This document shows, one piece after another, positions 46,479 to 56,044 of a stretch of DNA of 64,000 bases. Position numbers and translations under genes: made by a program. How positions within the stretch are numbered: position 1 is the first letter of the stretch; every line of letters begins with the position of its first letter. This DNA is from Terrisporobacter mayombei (lineage in GTDB: Bacteria; Bacillota; Clostridia; Peptostreptococcales; Peptostreptococcaceae): NCBI RefSeq assembly GCF_031202285.1, contig NZ_CP101637.1; one strand, 5' to 3'. Under the pieces are notes generated by a model. It ran no database searches, was not told the origin of the DNA, and saw nothing but the letters and a program-made list of their open reading frames with translations.

Positions 46479-47783
46479 TTATCTTCTCTTTTTATTATGT
46501 CTATTTCTTCTTCTCATTCTTTTTCTTCTTAAATTTCTTAACCTAATACAATAGGCTACTACAAAGATCACTATTAAAGCTATTACTATAAATATAATAT
46601 ATGATCCTGAGTAAATTTTAAGTAAATCAAATTTATTTAAATCCACTTTCCCACTTACTTTTGATGAATAATTAGGTAGAGTAAAGTTTAATTCTATCTC
46701 TTTATTTGCAAGCTTCCAGGCACTTTTATTTTCATTATTGTATTCTATTTTGGCATTTTCATCGTTAATATCATTTTTATAATACATAACATCTTCTGTT
46801 GCTATAACTGGAACTGTTATATTCTTTTTAGGTCCAATAATACCGTACTTTCTGTATTGAAGTTCAATTGTGCCAATTTCTTCTCCAGCTTTTTTAAATA
46901 CTTGTTTTTCAGCAGCAAAACCATAATCAACAATAGTTTTTGTATCATTAAATACATTTGTGCCATCTATTCCATAATCAGAATTAAGAGCTACAGTAAC
47001 TAGATTTCTACCTTCTCTTTGGAAGAAACCAACAAAACAATGACCAGCTTGAGATTCATTGCCTGTTTTTCCACCTACATTACCATATTGACCAAGGATT
47101 TTGTTTCTTAATTTAATTGGTACAGCTTCTCCTTCTATATTAATTGTTATATTTGGACTTTGGTCTGATATTGTTTCCCTAATCCATTGGTTTTTGTAAG
47201 CTTCTTTTGCTATTACTGCTATATCGTAAGCTGTTGACATATTAATTTCTTTATTGTCTGGATCTACTGCATTCGCTTCTAGACCACATGGATTTACTAC
47301 TTTTGTGTCTTCTAAGCCAAGGGACTTGGCTTTATCATTCATCATTTTCACAAAATCCTTGTAATTTCCTGCCACAGAGTCTGCCATTAAATATGCAGCA
47401 TCATTAGCAGAATAAACCATAACAGCTTTCATAAGATCATCACTTGAAATTTTGTCACCCTCATTTATTCTTTTCAAGTTATTAAGTGCTGTTTGAGTAG
47501 TTTTTAGTGATTCTTGTGTAAATGGTATGGCTTCTCCCTTAGAAGTATTTTCTGCAAAAACTAATGATGTTAATAGTTTTATTGTACTTGCCACAGGCCT
47601 TTGAATCTTTGCATCTTTTGATGCAATAACTTCTCCTGTATCCATATCCATAACTATTGCTGATTGTGCAATTATACCAGGTATGTCACCTGTATTATTT
47701 AATCCATTTGCTACACTGCTTAAAGATGTACATATTACTAATAAAATAGTTAATATAAATGTATTAAAAGACTTATTTCTCAT
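46479..47783 (-). CDS. D-alanyl-D-alanine carboxypeptidase (PBP5/DacF type)
   Basis: 434 residues. Signal peptide (about 1-26), SxxK catalytic motif S66-T-I-K69, SxN motif SAN in VYSANDAAYLM, KTG motif GGKTGNESQAG. A C-terminal beta-rich region and one membrane helix (about 390-412) anchor it; the tail is arginine/lysine-rich (RRKRMRRRNRHNKKRR). Removes the last D-Ala from peptidoglycan stems. Start ATG after GGAGAAAGAGGTTTTAA. Confidence 0.93.
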   Translation of the reverse strand: MRNKSFNTFILTILLVICTSLSSVANGLNNTGDIPGIIAQSAIVMDMDTGEVIASKDAKIQRPVASTIKLLTSLVFAENTSKGEAIPFTQESLKTTQTALNNLKRINEGDKISSDDLMKAVMVYSANDAAYLMADSVAGNYKDFVKMMNDKAKSLGLEDTKVVNPCGLEANAVDPDNKEINMSTAYDIAVIAKEAYKNQWIRETISDQSPNITINIEGEAVPIKLRNKILGQYGNVGGKTGNESQAGHCFVGFFQREGRNLVTVALNSDYGIDGTNVFNDTKTIVDYGFAAEKQVFKKAGEEIGTIELQYRKYGIIGPKKNITVPVIATEDVMYYKNDINDENAKIEYNNENKSAWKLANKEIELNFTLPNYSSKVSGKVDLNKFDLLKIYSGSYIIFIVIALIVIFVVAYCIRLRNLRRKRMRRRNRHNKKRR

Positions 47784-48021
47784 TTAAAACCTCTTTCTCC
47801 TTTTGTATTACTAGTTATAACTATAAAGTTTTATAGATAAGAATAATTTTATTCTTATAATTAAAAGTAATGCAATAATTATATCATAATTTCTACATAA
47901 TTTGTCAAGACACTTCCCATAGACATTAAAAAATATTTAGTCTTCTTTACTGTAAATTTACATAGACTTCCCCCCATGTTATAATGTGCAAGTAATATAA
48001 TTATGGGGGAGAAAATTTATA

Positions 48022-49044
48022 ATGTTAAAAAGTAATTTACAAAAAATAATTCTAATACCTACAATAATATCCATGGTACTAATAAGTAGTGTTTTTCATA
48101 AAAAACTTACTTTTGCTGCTACCTTAAAAGTAGTCAATACAAATAGTTTAAATGTGAGAAGCGGGGCTGGAACTAAATATAAAGTTCTAGGAAAGCTTAC
48201 CAAAGACACTAAAATAAGTGTTATTTCAGAAAGCAAAGGATGGAGTAAATTTACTTATAATAAGAAAACTGCTTATGTTAGTAGTAAATATTTGATTAAC
48301 GCAAGTACTACAAAATATGTAAATACAAGTAGTTTAAATGTAAGAAGTGGAGCTGGAACTAAGTATAAAATTTTAGGAAAACTTAAGAGAAATACTAAAA
48401 TAAATGTCATTTCAACAAGTAAAGGTTGGAGCAAGTTCACTTATAATGGGAAAACTGCTTATGTTAACAGTGAATATTTAAGTAATACTAAAAGTGTAAT
48501 ATTAAATGTACCATATATAAGCCAATATCCTGATTTACCTCTTGGATGTGAGGCGACTTCTCTTGCTCCGTTGTTACAGTTTAAAGGTGTGAATGTTTCA
48601 AAAACTACTATAGCCAAAGAAATGAAAAAATCACCAAATAAAAATCCTTCTCTTGGATTTGTAGGAAGTCCTTTTAAAAATGAACCTGGTATTTTCCAAA
48701 CCATATATCCAGAAGCTTTAGTAAGTTCAGCTAAAAAGTATAGACCAAATAGTGAAAATATAACAGGTGCATCTGTAAAAACTATAGAAAAAGAGCTTAG
48801 AGCTGGAAACCCATCAGTTATTTGGATGTCTCTTAATTTAGTTACTCCTCAAATGGGTTACTGGTATGAAAATACTAAAGACCAAATATGGGTAAATAAA
48901 AACCTTCATGTCATGACAGTTACTGGTGTGGATGATGATAATTTTTACATAACAGATCCTGCAAAGGGTAAATACAGTGTAAGTAAAACTAAATTCGAAT
49001 CAATTTACAATAAAGTTGGAAAAAAAGCTTTAGTTGTTAGATAG
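48022..49044 (+). CDS. Secreted protein with two bacterial SH3 domains and a C39-like peptidase domain
   Basis: 340 residues. Signal peptide (about 1-33). Two near-identical SH3b repeats (about 36-93, 96-155) each with LNVRSGAGTKYK and GWSKFTYN. The C-terminal half is a C39_2-type papain fold: YISQYPDLPLGCEATSLAP with the candidate catalytic cysteine, HVMTVTGVDDDNFYITDPAKG with the histidine and aspartate. SH3b units usually bind peptidoglycan, so it acts on the cell surface or on released peptides. RBS GGGGGAGAAAA; terminator follows at 49061. Confidence 0.88.
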   Translation: MLKSNLQKIILIPTIISMVLISSVFHKKLTFAATLKVVNTNSLNVRSGAGTKYKVLGKLTKDTKISVISESKGWSKFTYNKKTAYVSSKYLINASTTKYVNTSSLNVRSGAGTKYKILGKLKRNTKINVISTSKGWSKFTYNGKTAYVNSEYLSNTKSVILNVPYISQYPDLPLGCEATSLAPLLQFKGVNVSKTTIAKEMKKSPNKNPSLGFVGSPFKNEPGIFQTIYPEALVSSAKKYRPNSENITGASVKTIEKELRAGNPSVIWMSLNLVTPQMGYWYENTKDQIWVNKNLHVMTVTGVDDDNFYITDPAKGKYSVSKTKFESIYNKVGKKALVVR

Positions 49045-49060
49045 TTAAAAGAACGTAAAA

Positions 49061-49100
49061 AATATCTCAGGTTAAAAATAGCCTGAGATATTTTTTTATT
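49061..49100 (+). terminator. Terminator of the SH3-C39 gene
   Basis: AATATCTCAGG / CCTGAGATATT arms, then TTTTTATT. Confidence 0.85.
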
Positions 49101-49126
49101 AAATCTTTAAAATCCAATGGGCTATC

Positions 49127-50575
49127 TTACATCTCAACCATAGTAACCTTACGAGGTCTTCCCTTGATGTTTTTAGTTTGTAATGTTTTAAGTACCATTT
49201 CGCCTTTGTTATTTAAAACTTCCACAAAGGTAGATACATCCTGCACATTTATAACGCCTATATCTTCTGCTGTCATTCCTTCTATACTACAAAGTGTTCC
49301 AACTATATCAACTGGTCTCATCTTTGTCTTTTTCCCTGCATTTATGTGAAGTCTCATTATCTCACAACTCATACTTGCACCTTTACTCATTTTAACTTCA
49401 GGTTTCTCGCTTAATTTTCTTTCAAATTCAGCTTTTAATTTTTTCACAGATTTTCTACTTGGCGTTTCTTGTCTTAAAACTAATTCTCTTCCTGTATATG
49501 AATTAATTTCAGATACACGTCTGTCATCAGCTTTAGTTACAAAGGTGATTGCTCTACCCTCTTTACCTGCACGACCTGTTCTTCCTATTCTATGAACATA
49601 GTTTTCTCTAAGAACTGGTATGTCAAAGTTTATTACGTGAGTTATATTTTCTATGTCTATACCTCTAGCTGCCACATCTGTAGCTATTAAATATCTGAAA
49701 TATCCTTTTTTAAAATTAGACATTACTTTTATTCTGTCATCTTGTTCCATACCTCCATGTATTTTGTCACATGGATATTTTAAATCTGTTAATTCATTAT
49801 AAATCATTTCTACTTTCTTTTGAGTGTTGGCAAAAATCACACAACTATCTGGATTTTCAACTATTGTAACATCTTTTAATAAATTTATTTTTGCATTTTC
49901 TTCTACTTTATAAGCTACTTGAACTATTCTATCAACTGTTAAAGTTTTAGCTTCTATTTCTATTTTAGTAGGATTTTTCAAATATCTTTTTGATAAATCA
50001 TCTATATCTTCTGGCAATGTTGCAGAAAATAACATGGTAACACGCTCATTAGGTAGTGCTTCTATTATTTCTTCTATTTGTTCAATAAATCCTAAACTAA
50101 GCATCTCATCAGCTTCATCTATAACAAGACATTTAATATTATCTGTAACAAAACTTCCTTCTTTTATATGGTCAATTGTTCTTCCTGGAGTTCCAACTAC
50201 TATATGAGTCTTTTGCTTAAGTTCTTTTTCTTGAACAGCAAATGAAGACTTTCCATAAAGTGCACAAGCTTTTATTCTTTTAAATCTACCTATATTAAAT
50301 ATATCGTCTTTTACTTGTATTGCTAGTTCCCTCGTTGGTGCTAGAACTAATGCTTGGGGCTTATTTTCTTCCCAATCAACTAACTCACATAGCGGTATTC
50401 CAAAAGTTGCTGTCTTTCCACTTCCTGTTTGTGATTTCACAAGGATATCTTTATTTTGTAGGGCTACTGGTATAACTTGTTCTTGAACTTTTGTTGGATT
50501 TTTGAAATTTAACATTTCTAGTGATTTTAATATTTCATTGCTTAATTTATAATCTTTAAAGTTTGTTTTTGTCAT
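49127..50575 (-). CDS. DEAD-box RNA helicase (DbpA-like)
   Basis: 482 residues. Q motif FKNPTKVQEQVIP, Walker A SQTGSGKTATFG, PTRELA, DEAD in VIDEADEMLSLG, SAT, VAARGID and HRIGRTGRAG. The C-terminal 75 residues form a DbpA RNA-binding domain (MRPVDIVGTLCSIEGMTAEDIG), suggesting action on 23S rRNA during 50S assembly. Start ATG after AGAAAGAGATGACAAA. Confidence 0.93.
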   Translation of the reverse strand: MTKTNFKDYKLSNEILKSLEMLNFKNPTKVQEQVIPVALQNKDILVKSQTGSGKTATFGIPLCELVDWEENKPQALVLAPTRELAIQVKDDIFNIGRFKRIKACALYGKSSFAVQEKELKQKTHIVVGTPGRTIDHIKEGSFVTDNIKCLVIDEADEMLSLGFIEQIEEIIEALPNERVTMLFSATLPEDIDDLSKRYLKNPTKIEIEAKTLTVDRIVQVAYKVEENAKINLLKDVTIVENPDSCVIFANTQKKVEMIYNELTDLKYPCDKIHGGMEQDDRIKVMSNFKKGYFRYLIATDVAARGIDIENITHVINFDIPVLRENYVHRIGRTGRAGKEGRAITFVTKADDRRVSEINSYTGRELVLRQETPSRKSVKKLKAEFERKLSEKPEVKMSKGASMSCEIMRLHINAGKKTKMRPVDIVGTLCSIEGMTAEDIGVINVQDVSTFVEVLNNKGEMVLKTLQTKNIKGRPRKVTMVEM

Positions 50576-50704
50576 TTTGTCATCTCTTTCTTCTCGTCAT
50601 AGTAATCTTATCTATTATATCACACTAAGGCAATACTCCGTTTTTGTAATAAGTAGCTATTTTATATTTACAGATGATCTAGATAAGTTATTATTAGTTT
50701 TAAT

Positions 50705-51379
50705 CTAATTTTTTTCGATAATTTTAAATTCTTTATTTCTTAATATGTTAAGTATTTGTTCATCTGATGTGATTTTTTTATTTGTATAAATGCCTGTTCT
50801 ACATAAATCCTCTTCTTGATGTACATCACTACCACCTGTAGCTATAAGACTTGGATTTTCTTCATAAACAGCCTTTGTCAAATCATTATTATTGTTGTGT
50901 CTTGGGTTTTGGTTATATATTTCAATGCCATGCAAATAGTTTATATCCTCTAATTTACTTCCTTTTTGTCTATGAGGGTGGGCTTGAATAATAATTGCCT
51001 TATCCTTGAATTTATTATAAAAATCCTTTAATCCCATTTCTATCATCCACTCATTTTCTAAATAATCTTCTTTTTCCAATCCGAATACTAAAAAATCATT
51101 TGTATCGTTGTTAAAACTAATTTCCATTCCTAGACCTATGTAAAAATCTTTATCTTTACAGTATTCCATCCCTTTATCATAGCTATAGAAAAATTCCTTA
51201 GTTTTTTCTTTCCAATCTTCTCTTTTGCACTTTCTAAAATAGCCTTTTCTAAAATGGTCTGTAAGAACTAGTCCTGAGTAACCCTCTTCTATGTATTTGT
51301 CTATTATTTCTTCTATACTAAGACGCCCGCAAGGACTGATTTCTTTTGTGTGTATATGTATATCGTATTTAAACTTCAT
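50705..51379 (-). CDS. PHP-domain phosphoesterase
   Basis: 224 residues. PHP metal motifs: DIHIHTKEISPCGRLS, TDHFRKGYF, GMEISFN, IIQAHPHRQ and TGGSDVHQE. Cytoplasmic, stand-alone. Substrate unknown; such proteins cleave phosphate esters of nucleotides or sugars. Start ATG after GGGGAAGACAG. Confidence 0.85.
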   Translation of the reverse strand: MKFKYDIHIHTKEISPCGRLSIEEIIDKYIEEGYSGLVLTDHFRKGYFRKCKREDWKEKTKEFFYSYDKGMEYCKDKDFYIGLGMEISFNNDTNDFLVFGLEKEDYLENEWMIEMGLKDFYNKFKDKAIIIQAHPHRQKGSKLEDINYLHGIEIYNQNPRHNNNNDLTKAVYEENPSLIATGGSDVHQEEDLCRTGIYTNKKITSDEQILNILRNKEFKIIEKN

Positions 51380-51513
51380 CTGTCTTCCCCTTATTTTTTA
51401 CATGACTTAGGTATAAGATACCATCTTTTTATATAATTATCACTTAGTAAAGTAACCTGTTTTTCTATTATAGTTAAAAACTCATAACTTAGGCATTCTT
51501 ATATGAAAACAAA

Positions 51514-52080
51514 TTAATAAAATTTTAATGATTCAAATGATTTTAAAACTTTATCTTTTGATTTATCTGAATAACAAGAATAAAATACCAAAGTCCTGTC
51601 TTCCGACTCAGTTATATAATATATTTGATAGTCATTTTCTATAACTTTCACTCGCTTGTCTCCTATAACTTTATCATATACTTCATTTTCAATTTTACAT
51701 TCAAGTTCTGTTTTATATATATCATTTGCATATTCTTCTAAACTTTTCTTTGTTTTAACTGCTCTTATATTTAAACCTTCTAATATAAGCGTCTTTTCAT
51801 TAACTTTAACTGCTTCATTACTTGAAGGTGCAGCCATTGAAAGTATGCAACATTCATCTAAGTTCTCTAAATTAGTATTCCCATCATTATCAAAATTAGC
51901 TTCGTCTATGTCTTCTTGTGCAGTCCAATCTTTTGGTGTCTCCATTGAAAATCCAAACTTTTCATTAGTATATTTAATATTATCCATTTTACCATACCAA
52001 GAATCAGTAGATTTTTTACAGCCAACCAAAGATATTATAAAAACTAAAAAAATCAAAAATAATATTTTGTTTTTCACCAT
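51514..52080 (-). CDS. Lipoprotein of unknown function
   Basis: 188 residues with a lipobox LVGC placing the lipid on Cys21. The mature part has GFSMETPKDWTAQ and ends VLKSFESLKFY, a PsbP/DUF1795-like fold common in clostridial lipoproteins. No partner genes in the operon. Start ATG after GGGGGATT. Confidence 0.75.
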   Translation of the reverse strand: MVKNKILFLIFLVFIISLVGCKKSTDSWYGKMDNIKYTNEKFGFSMETPKDWTAQEDIDEANFDNDGNTNLENLDECCILSMAAPSSNEAVKVNEKTLILEGLNIRAVKTKKSLEEYANDIYKTELECKIENEVYDKVIGDKRVKVIENDYQIYYITESEDRTLVFYSCYSDKSKDKVLKSFESLKFY

Positions 52081-52362
52081 AATCCCCCTGTGTTTTAAGT
52101 TTCTATTTTATATTCTTATTATAATCTAAATCTACTGATAATTACACAATTTAACAAGCAATGAATTGAAATAATGTTCGATTCCTATACTCCTATTACT
52201 TTTAACTTATTTCTTACAAGAATATTTCTCCAAATTATAATACTAAGTTTTGTTAGACATAAGTACCATATCCAGCAAAACAGAAAAAACTTTATCTGTA
52301 TAGTTAGAAAAGTTAACTAAATCACTTTAAATAGGGTTCTTTTGTAAGTGTCAAAAAATATA
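52081..52362. other. Intergenic stretch before the add promoter
   Basis: No open frame with a ribosome binding site and no clear hairpin; the add leader starts to its right. Should contain the lipoprotein promoter. Confidence 0.5.
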
Positions 52363-52391
52363 TTGACATAGTTTTTGAAAAATAATATACT
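52363..52391 (+). promoter_or_regulatory. Promoter of the adenine riboswitch / add transcript
   Basis: TTGACA at 52363-52368, 17-base spacer, TATACT at 52386-52391. Confidence 0.75.
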
Positions 52392-52406
52392 TAGTAGAAA
52401 TATATA

Positions 52407-52524
52407 TTTCGTATAACCTCAATAATATGGCTTGAGGGTCTCTACCAGAAACCAATAATTTCTGATTACGAAGAATGCTTACTTTAATTTAGTAAGCATT
52501 CTTTGCAATCAGAAATTTTTTTTA
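52407..52524 (+). ncRNA. Adenine riboswitch with terminator upstream of add
   Basis: Purine aptamer: P1 TTTCGTA (52407-52413) / TACGAAG (52467-52473), P2 CCTCA / TTGAGG with loop AATAATATGGC, P3 CAGAAA / TTTCTG. The base that pairs with the ligand (U74 position, 52466) is T, the adenine-binding state; guanine aptamers have C. A long terminator forms from AATTTCTGATT (52457-52467) with AATCAGAAATT (52507-52517), enclosing AATGCTTACT / AGTAAGCATT and ending in T8. It uses P3 and junction bases, so adenine binding should prevent termination and turn the gene on. Confidence 0.92.
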
Positions 52525-52560
52525 TACAAAAATTTATAAATAATAAGGAGATGATACAAT

Positions 52561-53550
52561 ATGCTAAAAAAATTACCCAAAATAGAATTACATTGTCATT
52601 TAGATGGAAGTGTTAGACCACAAACAATAATAGATATTGCAAAAGAAGAAAATATAGAAATTCCATCACATGAATTACCAGAAATAGAAAACATCGTAAA
52701 GGTACCTTTTAATTGTGATTCTCTTGTAGAATATTTAAAAAGATTTGATTTACCAAATAGAGTTATGCAAAGCAAAGAAAGTTTGAGAAGAATAACTTTT
52801 GAATTGTTAGAAGATGCTAGTAGTGAAAATTTAAAATACATGGAAATAAGATTCGCACCATTGCTTCACACTTTGAATGGACTTAGTGTAAGTGAAATAA
52901 TAGAAAGTATAATAGATGGAATCAAAGAAGCCGAAGAGAAATACCCTATAAAGGCTAATCTTATATTAGGCTGTATGAGAACTATGACTTTAGATGATGC
53001 AATATATGTGGTAGAAGAAGGAAAGAAATTTTTAAATAAAGGTGTTGTAGCTATAGACTTATGTGGTGCTGAAAATGAAGGATTTGCAATAGAGTTTAAA
53101 GAAGCCATTGATTTAGCTAGAGAATACGGATATAGAGTTACAATACATGCAGGAGAAGCTGCAAGTGGAGTAAATGTATTAGAGGCAGTAGAAATATTAA
53201 AAGCTGAGAGAATTGGTCATGGTATAGGTATAAGAGATGTAAAGGAAGCATATGACATCGTCAAAAATAATAACATAGTTTTAGAAATGTGTCCAACTAG
53301 TAATGTGCAGACTAAGGCAGTAAGTTCTTATGAAGACCATCCTTTTTATAAGTTTTATAAAGATGGATTAAAAGTTACTTTAAATACTGATAATAGAACA
53401 GTTTCTAATATTAATTTGACTAGTGAGTTTAATAATGTGGACAGTGTTTTTGAAATAAGTGAAGAAGATTATAAAAATCTGTACTTAGTTAGTGTAGATT
53501 CAACTTTTGCTGATGATAATACTAAGCAGTGGCTAAGAGAGTTTATATAA
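52561..53550 (+). CDS. add: Adenosine deaminase
   Basis: 329 residues, the short bacterial length. Metal and active-site motifs: KIELHCHLDGSVR (HxH), ATIHAG-type VTIHAGEAAS with its histidine and glutamate, RIGHGIGI, and MCPTSNVQTKA followed by TLNTDNRTVS (the aspartates). Converts adenosine to inosine in purine salvage. Behind an adenine riboswitch, which matches the pathway. AAGGAGATGATACAAT before the ATG; terminator at 53586. Confidence 0.95.
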   Translation: MLKKLPKIELHCHLDGSVRPQTIIDIAKEENIEIPSHELPEIENIVKVPFNCDSLVEYLKRFDLPNRVMQSKESLRRITFELLEDASSENLKYMEIRFAPLLHTLNGLSVSEIIESIIDGIKEAEEKYPIKANLILGCMRTMTLDDAIYVVEEGKKFLNKGVVAIDLCGAENEGFAIEFKEAIDLAREYGYRVTIHAGEAASGVNVLEAVEILKAERIGHGIGIRDVKEAYDIVKNNNIVLEMCPTSNVQTKAVSSYEDHPFYKFYKDGLKVTLNTDNRTVSNINLTSEFNNVDSVFEISEEDYKNLYLVSVDSTFADDNTKQWLREFI

Positions 53551-53930
53551 AACATGTAGACTTAGGTTTAATAAAACTAGTAAATAAGGGATGCAATAAG
53601 GTGAACCTACTTGCATCCCTTTTCTTATCTTCCTTCTAAAAATCTTCACGCATAGGTAAAAATAGAACTTTATTAACTTATAGCCATACCTAGCACACTT
53701 AAGTACTCCAATTAATAATTATCGATACCCAATACAGTATGTTAGTTGAAGGGTATTTTGGAAAATTAAAATTTTTAGTAACTAGATTTTTAGATTTTAC
53801 TAGACAATAATAAATAACTATACTTGACCCATTTACTAGCTATTACCTATAATATACTAAGACAAAGAAATATTTGTCTATTATTAGTAAAACATTATAT
53901 ATATATTAATTCAAAAGGGGAAATATTAAA
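53551..53930. other. Gap between add and aldo/keto reductase
   Basis: Contains the add terminator (53586-53624: AAGGGATGCAA / TTGCATCCCTT then TTCTT) and otherwise A+T-rich DNA with no gene visible. Confidence 0.6.
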
Positions 53931-55073
53931 ATGAGATATGTTGAGTATGGCAAAACTGGTAAAACGGTTTCCGTGGTAGGGTTTGGCGGATTAAGATTTG
54001 ATTTAAGCAAAAGTAATGAAGAAAATGCGAAGTTAGTAACTTATGCCTATGACAAAGGTATAAACTACTTTGATACAGCTCCTGGTTACTGTGATGGCAG
54101 AAGTGAAGAAATTTTAGGTGTAGCCTTTAGACAACTAAAAAAAGAAGGAAAAACTGATTTTTATGTTTCTACAAAAGGTAGACCAACTGTTTGTGATACT
54201 GTAGAAAAAACAGTAGCTTCTGTAAAAAAATCACTTGAAACTTTAGGAGTAGATAAAATAGATTTCTATCATGTGTGGTGCATTAGAAAAATGGAACATT
54301 ACAACCTTGCCATGAAGCCAGGTGGACAATATGAAGGTTTATTAAAATGTAAAGAAGAAGGTCTAATCGATCATATAGTATTCTCTTCTCATCAACCAGG
54401 TGATGAAGTTTTACAAGTACTAGATGACAATAAGTTCGAAGGTGTTACTATGGGAATAAATTTATTGAACTTCCCTTACAGATGGAAAGGTGTAGAATAT
54501 GCATACAATAAAAACTATGGTGTTGTAGCAATGAATCCGTTAAATGGTGGAGCTATCCCTCAACATAAAGATTCACTGTCTTTCTTAGCAAAAGAAAATG
54601 AAACAGCTATAGATGCTGCTTTAAGATTTAATATAGGTAGCCCTCAGATAACTATTTCTCTAATAGGATTTGGTAGTTTTTCTGATATAGATCATGCTTG
54701 TAACATAGCTGATGAAAATGAAGTTTATAGTGATGAAGATATAGAAAACATAAAAAATAAATTAGGTGAGCATATGAATGCTACTTGCAGTGGATGTGGA
54801 TATTGTAAAGTATGTCCTCAAGACATAAACACTCCAGCATATATGCTTTTATATAATGAAAAACAAATGTTCAAAAAAAGTGATGAGCAAATGATAGATG
54901 AAATTTATGGTCTTGAATGTTGGAACTACAGTATGAATAGTCAAGGTAAGGCTGCTGATTGTATAGAGTGTGGTCAATGTGAAAGCGAATGTACACAACA
55001 TCTTCCTATAATTGATAGGTTAAAGGAAATAGCTAATTGGGAAGAAAAGGGCGTAAATAATGTAACTGTATAA
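53931..55073 (+). CDS. Aldo/keto reductase with C-terminal [4Fe-4S] ferredoxin domain
   Basis: 380 residues. TIM-barrel AKR (1-275): VSVVGFGGLRFD, NYFDTAPGYCDGRSEEILG (catalytic Asp/Tyr region), KTDFYVSTKGRPT, DKIDFYHVW. The C-terminal part has two cysteine clusters: CSGCGYCKVCPQDI and CIECGQCESECTQHLPI. Such fusions couple NAD(P)H-linked reduction with Fe-S electron transfer in anaerobes; substrate unknown. Good RBS (AAAAGGGGAAATA). A terminator follows at 55120-55166. Confidence 0.88.
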   Translation: MRYVEYGKTGKTVSVVGFGGLRFDLSKSNEENAKLVTYAYDKGINYFDTAPGYCDGRSEEILGVAFRQLKKEGKTDFYVSTKGRPTVCDTVEKTVASVKKSLETLGVDKIDFYHVWCIRKMEHYNLAMKPGGQYEGLLKCKEEGLIDHIVFSSHQPGDEVLQVLDDNKFEGVTMGINLLNFPYRWKGVEYAYNKNYGVVAMNPLNGGAIPQHKDSLSFLAKENETAIDAALRFNIGSPQITISLIGFGSFSDIDHACNIADENEVYSDEDIENIKNKLGEHMNATCSGCGYCKVCPQDINTPAYMLLYNEKQMFKKSDEQMIDEIYGLECWNYSMNSQGKAADCIECGQCESECTQHLPIIDRLKEIANWEEKGVNNVTV

Positions 55074-55119
55074 CTTTCTTATTTAGTAAGATAATAACTT
55101 TGTAAAATACATAAATATA

Positions 55120-55166
55120 AGTAGAAGAATATGTTCTCTTTATACAACATGTTCTTCTACTTTTTG
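55120..55166 (+). terminator. Terminator of aldo/keto reductase gene
   Basis: AGTAGAAGAATATGTT / AACATGTTCTTCTACT arms, then TTTTT. Confidence 0.75.
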
Positions 55167-55354
55167 TAGTTTAATTATTTGTAACTTCTATTGCTTTTTC
55201 AATAAGTTCATCTCTGTTTTCCATTTTTCTATGTCTTGTAAGGCTTTTAAATTATATACATATAAAATTTATTTTTAAAATAGTTATAAATGTGTTACTA
55301 TGGGAATTGTATTAATATACATTTTTATAAAAAGAAATTTTCAGGAGGAAACTT

Positions 55355-55981
55355 ATGAACTATATTACAAAGGACGAACTAGACAATAAAGAATTAGTAT
55401 CTACATTCTCTATTAAAAATAATGAATTAATATTTGATGAAAACTCACCATACAAAAATGATTTTGAAGTAGGTGATATAGTAACATTAAAAAATAATTC
55501 TAAAGAAATGGGAGTTGTTTCCTTTATAGAAGAAGACGAATTAAGTATAAACTGGAATGATAACAGAGAATCTGTAGAAGCTTCTGCTAATTTAATAATT
55601 GTACCTCCTACTTTTGGAATACAATTATTTAAGAATAATGATTTACTTAATTTATGGGAGAATTTATCAAATGGTAAAAATGACAGCTTTGATCTAAAAT
55701 GCCTTTATATAAATGATAAAATAATAAATGAAGTTACTTTTATTAGAGCATACAAAAACACTGACACTTTAGTAGACAAAAGATTTAGAAGAACATTTTC
55801 ACTATATAGAAAGTTTGGTAATACCCAAATATTTAGAACTAATCTATATACCATTGATAATAAGAAAGTAGGATTTAACAGTTCTAGATTTGTATACTAT
55901 TTATTACAAGATAATGTGGTTTATTACTTAGGAATAGACTTAGATCGTGATGACTTAACTACTTATTTATTTAAAAAATAA
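55355..55981 (+). CDS. Hypothetical protein, 208 residues
   Basis: Strong site CAGGAGGAAACTT before the ATG. Cytoplasmic, no membrane helix. The middle has a beta-rich piece (VGDIVTLKNNSKEMGVVSFIEE) followed by LSINWNDNRE, like a KOW/Tudor-type strand set, and a C-terminal half with FRRTFSLYRKFGNTQIF and DRDDLTTYLF. No family recognised. Confidence 0.65.
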   Translation: MNYITKDELDNKELVSTFSIKNNELIFDENSPYKNDFEVGDIVTLKNNSKEMGVVSFIEEDELSINWNDNRESVEASANLIIVPPTFGIQLFKNNDLLNLWENLSNGKNDSFDLKCLYINDKIINEVTFIRAYKNTDTLVDKRFRRTFSLYRKFGNTQIFRTNLYTIDNKKVGFNSSRFVYYLLQDNVVYYLGIDLDRDDLTTYLFKK

Positions 55982-55993
55982 TATATACAAAAT

Positions 55994-56043
55994 AAAGGCT
56001 ATAAATTATAGATAAGATATATCCATAATTTATAGCTTTTTTA
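55994..56043. terminator. Terminator shared by convergent genes
   Basis: AAAGGCTATAAATTAT / ATAATTTATAGCTTT arms, then TTTATT. Resembles the terminator after the chimera (45132-45188). Confidence 0.65.
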
Positions 56044-56044
56044 T

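Noticed and set aside
52407..52473. Guanine or 2'-deoxyguanosine riboswitch
   Set aside because: The discriminator base is T, not C, and the three-way junction is that of adenine aptamers.
55171..55224. 17-residue frame MENRDELIEKAIEVTNN on the minus strand
   Set aside because: No ribosome binding site; could be the tail of a lost gene, but nothing identifiable.
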